A stretch of DNA of 64,000 nucleotides from Blastomussa wellsi. Taxonomy: Eukaryota; Cnidaria; Anthozoa; Scleractinia; Plerogyridae. The DNA is taken from contig OX393568.1 of the NCBI GenBank assembly GCA_947652115.1, positions 19,946,621-20,010,620 on the forward strand, read 5' to 3'. Shown one piece after another: positions 58,680 to 64,000 of this stretch. How positions within the stretch are numbered: the stretch's first letter is position 1; the number at the start of each line of letters is the position of its first letter. The notes beneath the pieces are model-generated. The model saw nothing but the letters and a program-made list of their open reading frames with translations. It was not told the DNA's origin and did no database searches. The translations under genes were made by a program, and so were the position numbers.

Positions 58680-59709
58680 ACAATTGGTCAGTGATCAGAA
58701 CCGACGAGGAGCAAAGATGTTTGTATTCCTCGTGTAAATCCGGTTTAATAAATTCCCTTCGTCTTTGATTGAGTTCACTGTTTGCATTAGCGAACAATGT
58801 AAGTGCATCTGTTGACTTTTGAAGAAGTTCGTTTCCCGCTGGGAGTGACGACAAGTGCTCAAGGAGTTTGTCGATCATATTTGTCAACGCGCACATTCCT
58901 TTGAAGGTGGATGTCTGCACCTTTTGCAGTCTAACATCTTGGGACCGGACTGTTGGAGTAAGGTGGTCCCATACTGGTTGATTGACTCGTACTTTTGTCA
59001 AGAATTCACAGTTCTCTGGTCTGGGATACTTGTTCAACTTTTCCTGAAGTTTCTCTTCAGGCAGCCCTTCTTTGAGCATGGCATTCACTACATTCGCCAG
59101 CTCTGTGTTTACACTTGGGCCCGTCTCCTCTTTCTTCAGCTCTTGTTTCAAGCTGTTAAGTACCTCAAATTTTCCTTCATTAGAAGGCATTTTGTGAGCC
59201 CCGGCTGAGTCAGCCAGCTTTGTCACAGCTTCTTCTAAGCTCGTAGTTTTGTCATCTCGCTTCTTCTTCGTGGGGGGCTCTTCGCTGACCTCGTGGTCAT
59301 TCTCGGCAGATTTTGCCTCCTGTTCTTCCTCCGTGTCAACATATTGTACTTCAAAGTCTGACTGAAACTGTTTGAAGGACTCAGCAATAGTCTTGGATAA
59401 ATCTTGAGACATCTGGGTGAAACCCTGTCTCAGCGTAGCGGCCAGCTCTTGTAAACCATGTGAGTCAGTTTTGGCGCCATCGGCGCCATCATCTCTTTCG
59501 ATGATTCTAACATTTGCTTCAATGTGTTCGCTTCTAGAGCCACTACGTTTCCTTTTTAAGTTGTCTTTCTCGCCCTTAAGCTCAGATTTATCCGAGGTCT
59601 CGGGCATTTTTAGAGAATTATCGCTTAAAACTAAAATTCTCAGCGTGTTGAAAAACCAAACGTCCGTTCGCTCCAAAGGCGGCAACACACTGAGTTCGCG
59701 CAGGCGCAA
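58666..59709 (-). CDS. DIRS gag-like protein
   Basis: 347 aa if the first ATG is used; the frame up to residue 34 runs through the terminal repeat, so MPETSDKSELKGEKDN (start 59607, 313 aa) is the likelier start. It is charged, with a Lys/Arg patch (NLKRKRSGSR), a KKKRDD nuclear-signal-like stretch and coiled-coil tendency (LQELAATLRQGFTQMSQDL). The second half (FLTKVRVNQPVWDHLTPTVR, ALTNMIDKLLEHL) is of the kind seen before DIRS pol. It overlaps the pol ORF by 14 nt. Confidence 0.7.
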   Translation of the reverse strand: MRLRELSVLPPLERTDVWFFNTLRILVLSDNSLKMPETSDKSELKGEKDNLKRKRSGSRSEHIEANVRIIERDDGADGAKTDSHGLQELAATLRQGFTQMSQDLSKTIAESFKQFQSDFEVQYVDTEEEQEAKSAENDHEVSEEPPTKKKRDDKTTSLEEAVTKLADSAGAHKMPSNEGKFEVLNSLKQELKKEETGPSVNTELANVVNAMLKEGLPEEKLQEKLNKYPRPENCEFLTKVRVNQPVWDHLTPTVRSQDVRLQKVQTSTFKGMCALTNMIDKLLEHLSSLPAGNELLQKSTDALTLFANANSELNQRRREFIKPDLHEEYKHLCSSSVLITDQLFGNV

Positions 59710-60082
59710 TGCTATCTCACGTGAGCCCTCAGTGCGGTGACGGAATAGAATTGTTGTTGTTGTTATATGTCTTCCATATTTGCGAGCAACTCTAGCTAAG
59801 ATTCAAGCTATTTTTCTTGACTGATGTTAGCAATTATTATGAAGAACGAAAAATAAAGATTTTAATTAACGTTTATATAAAATATCAAGAAATTTAGGTT
59901 GCAATTTTTTTGAAATTTTCGTTAGCAACTTTTTGGTATTCCAGTGAGCAACTTTAAGGCATTTTACGAGCACAATAGGGACAGGCCTAGAATCGGGGAA
60001 TGGAAGGGGGCGGATTTGTTATCAAGTAGGGGTTAAATCAGGCGTTTCAGGGTTCAAATAGATCGAAATTCCATAACGGCTG

Positions 60083-60173
60083 CTCTCCTCTAAATCATAG
60101 AACGCCAAACCCCCCCGTCCCCCAAAAAGAAACACACAAGCCTAACTTGGGTGCTGCTCGCTTCGAGACCAGC
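60083..60173. repeat. ~91-bp direct repeat, copy 1
   Basis: Contains catagaacgccaaacccccc, gtcccccaaaaagaaacaca and gggtgctgctcgcttcgaga. Copy 2 is at 61620-61710. They flank the recombinase gene and are identical as far as read. Confidence 0.8.
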
Positions 60174-60372
60174 GTTCGTTTATTGCACTATAGCAAGGTA
60201 AAAACCACGTACAAGCATAACAAGCATAGCAAAAGCTACCGAAATGGGGTTGTGGGACAACAGCTGGGTGAAAAACCTCTCCGTACGCCCACTTGCCCCT
60301 AAGAGGAAAACCCCAGGCCAGCTGAACCCCAAATCGGACGGTCCCCCGGGCAAGACCAACAAAAACAAAAAC

Positions 60373-61359
60373 CTAAATGCCTAAAGCCTTAGAAACAGAC
60401 AAACGAGAAGCGAGAGAATCTTTGACATAGCCATCTTTGGCGGAAGCACTAGACCAGCGACCGTGACGTAAAAAGAGACGATCCGGAACACCGGCATTAG
60501 CTGCAGCAGTAGCTCCGCCACTCCTAAGACTGTGAGTTCCAAAACGCGCTAAATCAGGAACAATGCCTCTAAAAACCTCAATTACTAATTCTCTTAGCCT
60601 AGTGTAACTAAGACCTCTAGCTCTAGCCTTGTAGCCATATTTGGTTCTAGTTAACTGGCAAAAAAGAGGACTGTCGTGACTAAGCTGAGCCTTATCGAGA
60701 TACCGATTCATCATGTTAACAGGACAGGTAACTTTCCCTGTAACAGCTACAACAACCCATGCACCGTCCCTGTATTTATCGGTTTTACTAGACTCAATGA
60801 ACAACTGTAACTTCTCACTATCGATTTCAACATCTGAGCGAACTAATTTCGCAAGCTCATCAAATCTAAGAAAAGCTGCAAAGGCCAGCAGACAAATTAA
60901 AACAGAACGAATGTCATATAACGAAGCCATCGACAGGGCTTTAGAGTTAACTAATTGCTCCAATTGAGCAACGGTAATAGGTTCCTTCTTGCACGTATGG
61001 TGGGCCAAAAGACGCTGAGCACCAGCAAGAACATCCTTCACCAACGGGTGCTCTGAAGGCGATCTCTCCCCAGCCAAATGGTGCACCCAGGCAATGGCAT
61101 GAATGGCAGACTCTATGGGAGCAGCGGTCCTAGCTTCCGCCATCAAGTGACGCAAATAGAGAGCGAAGTGATAAGGAGACGCAGGAAATGCTGGCAAGCC
61201 CTGATCGCGCGCCCAACGCTTCCATCTGGCATAGGTCGCGGAATACTTGGTAGCAGTACTGGGAGCTCTTCCCGCCAAAGCCACATCAGGAAGCGAATCG
61301 GCTAACAATCTTAACTCAAAGTCGTCCCGAGGAACCGCGGCCTGAAGGTTCGACCACAT
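60373..61359 (-). CDS. Tyrosine recombinase (XerD-like) of the second retroelement
   Basis: 328 aa from [20 protein letters not shown]; the longer frame upstream (to 61578) is hydrophobic junk across an A-rich tract and is not counted. The N-terminal core-binding domain has [20 protein letters not shown]. The catalytic domain has [15 protein letters not shown] (Arg), [16 protein letters not shown] (His-x-x-Arg), RHGRW and the nucleophile Tyr in KDGYVKDS. No stop or shift is seen, so it may be active. It cuts and joins DNA to integrate a circular element without leaving a duplication. Confidence 0.85.
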   Translation of the reverse strand: MWSNLQAAVPRDDFELRLLADSLPDVALAGRAPSTATKYSATYARWKRWARDQGLPAFPASPYHFALYLRHLMAEARTAAPIESAIHAIAWVHHLAGERSPSEHPLVKDVLAGAQRLLAHHTCKKEPITVAQLEQLVNSKALSMASLYDIRSVLICLLAFAAFLRFDELAKLVRSDVEIDSEKLQLFIESSKTDKYRDGAWVVVAVTGKVTCPVNMMNRYLDKAQLSHDSPLFCQLTRTKYGYKARARGLSYTRLRELVIEVFRGIVPDLARFGTHSLRSGGATAAANAGVPDRLFLRHGRWSSASAKDGYVKDSLASRLSVSKALGI

Positions 61360-61619
61360 GGCGGACTTAAAAACATCTACAAAAAGAAAAAAAAAAAAAA
61401 AAAGAGGAAAACAAAAGGACACACGGCAACAAAAATATATGATACAATAAAAACAAAACACGAACGCCGGAAAGCGAGACCGAGATGAAAGACCCACTCT
61501 TTCACGGCTAATATATATACACCCGCCAAAATACCCCACATACCAACGCACAACAAACAAAGATAACGATGAGAGCATATTTTCCTGCTAATTCCGCTGT
61601 CAAACGCAGGAAAATACTA

Positions 61620-61710
61620 CTCTCCTCTAAATCATAGAACGCCAAACCCCCCCGTCCCCCAAAAAGAAACACACAAGCCTAACTTGGGTGCTGCTCGCTT
61701 CGAGACCAGC
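61620..61710. repeat. ~91-bp direct repeat, copy 2
   Basis: Same sequence and orientation as 60083-60173. On its left it is preceded by a t-rich leader of the recombinase gene; on its right the minisatellite region begins within 300 bp. Confidence 0.8.
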
Positions 61711-61984
61711 ATGTAGATACACACGAGAGCCCGAGAACGGGAATCGAAATCTAGCGAACAGTAAAGGAACAAAACAACAAGCAAAAGGTAAAATCAGAAC
61801 GAAAGATCGATATAAGCAAAGAATAAACTACAGTTAAACCACCCAAAGGCTAAGAACAGGCGATAAAGGCTAACAACAGACTAATAACATAAGCACCCAC
61901 TGGCTAAAAAGAATTCAAAGCGACTCCCTGATCTTTCAACTACACGAAGAGCGAAGACTACCCATAAACTAAACTAAGAGCCAC

Positions 61985-62345
61985 CCACTGACCTCATAAA
62001 TCAAAGGCCACCCACTGACCTCATTAATCAACAGCCACACACTGGCCCCATTAATCAAAAAACCTCCCACTAGCCTTAAAATCAACAGCCACCACTGGCC
62101 TTATTAATCAACAGCCACCCACTGGCCTTATTATTCAACAGCCACACACTGGCCTTATAATCAACGGCCACCCACTGGCCTTATTAATCAACAGCCACCC
62201 ACTGGCCTTATTATTCAACAGCCACCCACTGGCGTTATAATCAACGGCCACCCACCGGCCTTATTAATCAACAGCCACCCACTGGCCTTATTAATCAACA
62301 GCCACCCACTGGCCTTACTATTCAACAGCCACCCACTGGCTATAG
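61985..62345. repeat. 27-bp minisatellite between RT and recombinase genes
   Basis: About thirteen units close to caacagccacccactggcct + tattaat, with lengths of 26-28 bp and small changes (hacccact, cacact, ggcgtta). It lies between the RT/RNase H stop (62409) and the second direct repeat. Confidence 0.9.
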
Positions 62346-62408
62346 ACTAAATAAAAATACCCCCGAACAAAAGGTCACCTAGATTATACCCCATAACTAT
62401 GAAACTAC

Positions 62409-64000
62409 TTACCAAACACGAACAGAGCCACATTTCGCACACGAGCCAAGATCACTGGTGCAAAAGCCAGCATTGAAAAAGCGAGCGGATCTGAAATTAA
62501 TGCGAACTGCCAAAACTCTGAAGTGAAGATCTTCCCTGCCAAAAAAACCATGACTGTGACGACCGGGACAGAACGTCGACTTCAAAGGAGGAAGATCCAT
62601 CCAGTCCACCACAAAAGATGCAAAATGTAGACCGTCGGAAGTAAGAAGAGGCCAGAATGGAGCGGATCGCCATAAAGGAGTAATCAAAGTCCCTTCTGCA
62701 CAACATGATCTCATGTGCCTGAGCGCTCTCACAACCAAATGAGGCGGCGGGCAAAGCCAGTTGTTCTCGAACTCCCACGATCTTGTAAAAGTATCCATGG
62801 CTTCACAAAGAGGATTCCAAAACCTGGAATCAAATCTGGGCAATAAACAGTTATGTTCATCAGCAAAACGATCAACAGTGTGGGGCCCCCATCTAGAATT
62901 CAAAAGCTGGAAAATGGGCAGACTAACAGACCAATCGTCAGGGTCAACAATACGACTCAAATAGTCAGCTTGCTCATTACTGGCCCTAGGTACCCATTCG
63001 GGCTCAATTGAAATACCGTGAGAAACACAAATATGAAAAATGCGCCTGGCTTCTTCTTGTAAATGCAATTTTGGACTACCGATGTCAATTATACGGGCAA
63101 CATTCTGATTATCGGTGAACCATTTAACACACAACCCCGCCAACTTAGCGGCAAAAGATTCTAAAACTTTACGAACAGCTAAAATCTCACGCAACGTTGA
63201 GCTTTGATTCGCCATGTCCGAAGACCAAACACCTTGCGCGGCCACCTGAGGACCAAGTTCAACAATGTAGCCGCCATAACCAGTGTCACTCGCATCCGAG
63301 TAAGCAATCCTTACTGTACTGGACTTGAACCAAATAGGACGCCCATTGTGCTGATCCAAATTTGAAAGCCAAAACACTAACTCGCTCTTGACCGAGTCAT
63401 GAAGAGTAAAAGGGCAAAACCAAGATACTTGCTCCGAAATCTGGGAATACATTGATCGAGACATCAAACGCGCAGTGTTGCCAATAGCCAAAAACATAGA
63501 AATAAGCTGACCAGCAACGCTGGCAAGTTCCTTGGCCGTTACAAAACGTTGCGAAAGAATGCGCGAAATGCTCTCCTTAAGCTTCATAATTTTAGCACTC
63601 GGCATGGAAATGAGACAACGACTAAAATCCAAACAAAACCCCAGCCAAACACCAACCTGAGCAGGAATCCACACAGATTTTTGGTCGTTTACAAAGAAAC
63701 CTGCCTTTTCCAAATCGACACGACAAAGACGACTAACTTCCTGACAAGCGATGAAATCAGGAGCGCCGCCAATACCGTCATCAAGAAACATAACGACACG
63801 ACGACCAAGACCCCGCCAGTAGCCAACAAGCGCCCGCACTAACTTGGTAAAAATATAAGGGGCTGACGACAAGCCAAAAGGCAAAACCGAAAAAACAAAA
63901 TATTTGACACCAAAATCAAACCGCCAAGAAAAACCGCGATATTGCCGATGATCAGGAAATATTTCAACGTGATGATAACCGGATTTGAGATCGAAAGTGA
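62409..64000 (-). CDS. Reverse transcriptase / RNase H of the second retroelement (partial, 5' end outside)
   Basis: The frame is open to the window edge: TFDLKSGYHHVEIFPDHRQY, then RGFSWRFDFGVKYFVFSVLP and FGLSSAPYIFTKLVRALVGY precede the catalytic VVMFLDDGIGGA. RNase H follows with IAYSDASDTGYGGYIVE, STLREILAVRKVL, KWFTDNQNVARIID and RASNEQADYLSRI, all acidic residues present. A C-terminal WGPHTVDRFADEHNCLLPRF and WLCPPPHLVVRALRHM region is usual for DIRS-like pol. The Met at 63884 is internal. It stops at 62409. Confidence 0.87.
   Translation of the reverse strand, partial: TFDLKSGYHHVEIFPDHRQYRGFSWRFDFGVKYFVFSVLPFGLSSAPYIFTKLVRALVGYWRGLGRRVVMFLDDGIGGAPDFIACQEVSRLCRVDLEKAGFFVNDQKSVWIPAQVGVWLGFCLDFSRCLISMPSAKIMKLKESISRILSQRFVTAKELASVAGQLISMFLAIGNTARLMSRSMYSQISEQVSWFCPFTLHDSVKSELVFWLSNLDQHNGRPIWFKSSTVRIAYSDASDTGYGGYIVELGPQVAAQGVWSSDMANQSSTLREILAVRKVLESFAAKLAGLCVKWFTDNQNVARIIDIGSPKLHLQEEARRIFHICVSHGISIEPEWVPRASNEQADYLSRIVDPDDWSVSLPIFQLLNSRWGPHTVDRFADEHNCLLPRFDSRFWNPLCEAMDTFTRSWEFENNWLCPPPHLVVRALRHMRSCCAEGTLITPLWRSAPFWPLLTSDGLHFASFVVDWMDLPPLKSTFCPGRHSHGFFGREDLHFRVLAVRINFRSARFFNAGFCTSDLGSCAKCGSVRVW

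Larger units (their letters stand above)
55331..59752 (-). mobile_element. DIRS retrotransposon with internal complementary region
   Basis: About 4.42 kb. The terminal inverted repeats (about 55378-55440 and 59690-59752) share ..tagcattgcgcctgcgcgaa and ctcag. The internal complementary region at 55517-55633 consists of the complement of the left terminus (82 nt, 55331-55412) joined to the complement of the right terminus (38 nt, 59715-59752), the diagnostic DIRS-1 arrangement used to make a circular DNA. It codes gag-like, RT/RNase H and tyrosine recombinase proteins. There is no target duplication, as expected for recombinase integration. Confidence 0.87.
53950..59989. mobile_element. Older inverted-repeat element hosting two later insertions
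   Basis: The left end taggcctgtcccgattgtgc is mirrored at the right by gcacaatagggacaggccta (59970-59989). Further in, gagcaactttt words recur on both sides. Without the nested pieces (54371-55095 and 55331-59752) it would be about 0.9 kb, a non-autonomous DNA element. No transposase and no clear target duplication are seen. Confidence 0.55.
60083..64000 (-). mobile_element. Second tyrosine-recombinase retroelement (Ngaro/DIRS-like), cut by the window edge
   Basis: On the minus strand the order is RT/RNase H, minisatellite, direct repeat, recombinase, direct repeat. The two direct repeats (60083-60173 and 61620-61710) both start ctctcctctaaatcatagaa and end ttcgagaccagc; they may be parts of split direct repeats as in Ngaro or PAT elements. 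Its proteins differ clearly from those of the DIRS element at 55331-59752. Confidence 0.7.

Noticed and set aside
61360..61578. N-terminal hydrophobic extension of the second recombinase
   Set aside because: It reads through an A/T-rich leader giving Phe runs; the conserved protein begins at MWSNLQAA.
61985..62345. CRISPR-like array
   Set aside because: Units are contiguous 27-bp tandem repeats without unique spacers and the genome is eukaryotic.

Overview
This window is nuclear DNA from an animal, very probably an anthozoan cnidarian such as a stony coral. The evidence is AT-rich sequence, GT-AG introns, intron-rich metazoan genes, a tRNA-headed SINE, and a dense mix of DNA transposons, MITEs, Penelope-like, LINE and tyrosine-recombinase retroelements of kinds common in cnidarians. 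The species assignment is an inference from gene and repeat character, not from a database search.

Three host genes were assembled exon by exon. (1) Positions 3-3192 (+) hold the 3' part of a membrane-collagen type gene: signal anchor and coiled coil, furin-like site, collagen triplets, three Ig domains, and a C-terminal fibrinogen-like domain. Its first exon may begin beyond the left edge. (2) Positions 6033-30785 (-) hold a complete villin homologue: 27 exons, 838 aa, six gelsolin repeats plus a headpiece. All intron phases match. (3) Positions 36829-52870 (-) hold a complete TM9SF3 homologue: 16 exons, 583 aa, nine-transmembrane superfamily, including an 18-nt microexon. The collagen gene and villin converge. 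Villin lies downstream of TM9SF3 in the same orientation.

The introns and intergenic spaces are full of mobile elements. Villin introns hold two near-identical 1,024-bp Harbinger-like elements in opposite orientation, a 3.2-kb Penelope-like element with 0.7-kb inverted arms, LINE and SINE pieces, tandem repeats and MITEs. TM9SF3 intron 6 holds a Tc1/mariner transposase gene split by a complete hAT element (5-bp target duplication) with an intact 703-aa ORF.

From 53.3 kb to the right edge the sequence is transposon on transposon. A Mutator-like MITE is followed by an old inverted-repeat element (53950-59989). That element contains a smaller inverted-repeat element and a DIRS retrotransposon (55331-59752) whose internal complementary region matches both ends. 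A second, different tyrosine-recombinase retroelement then runs off the right edge, with a 27-bp minisatellite between its reverse transcriptase and its recombinase gene. No host gene was recognised right of 52870.
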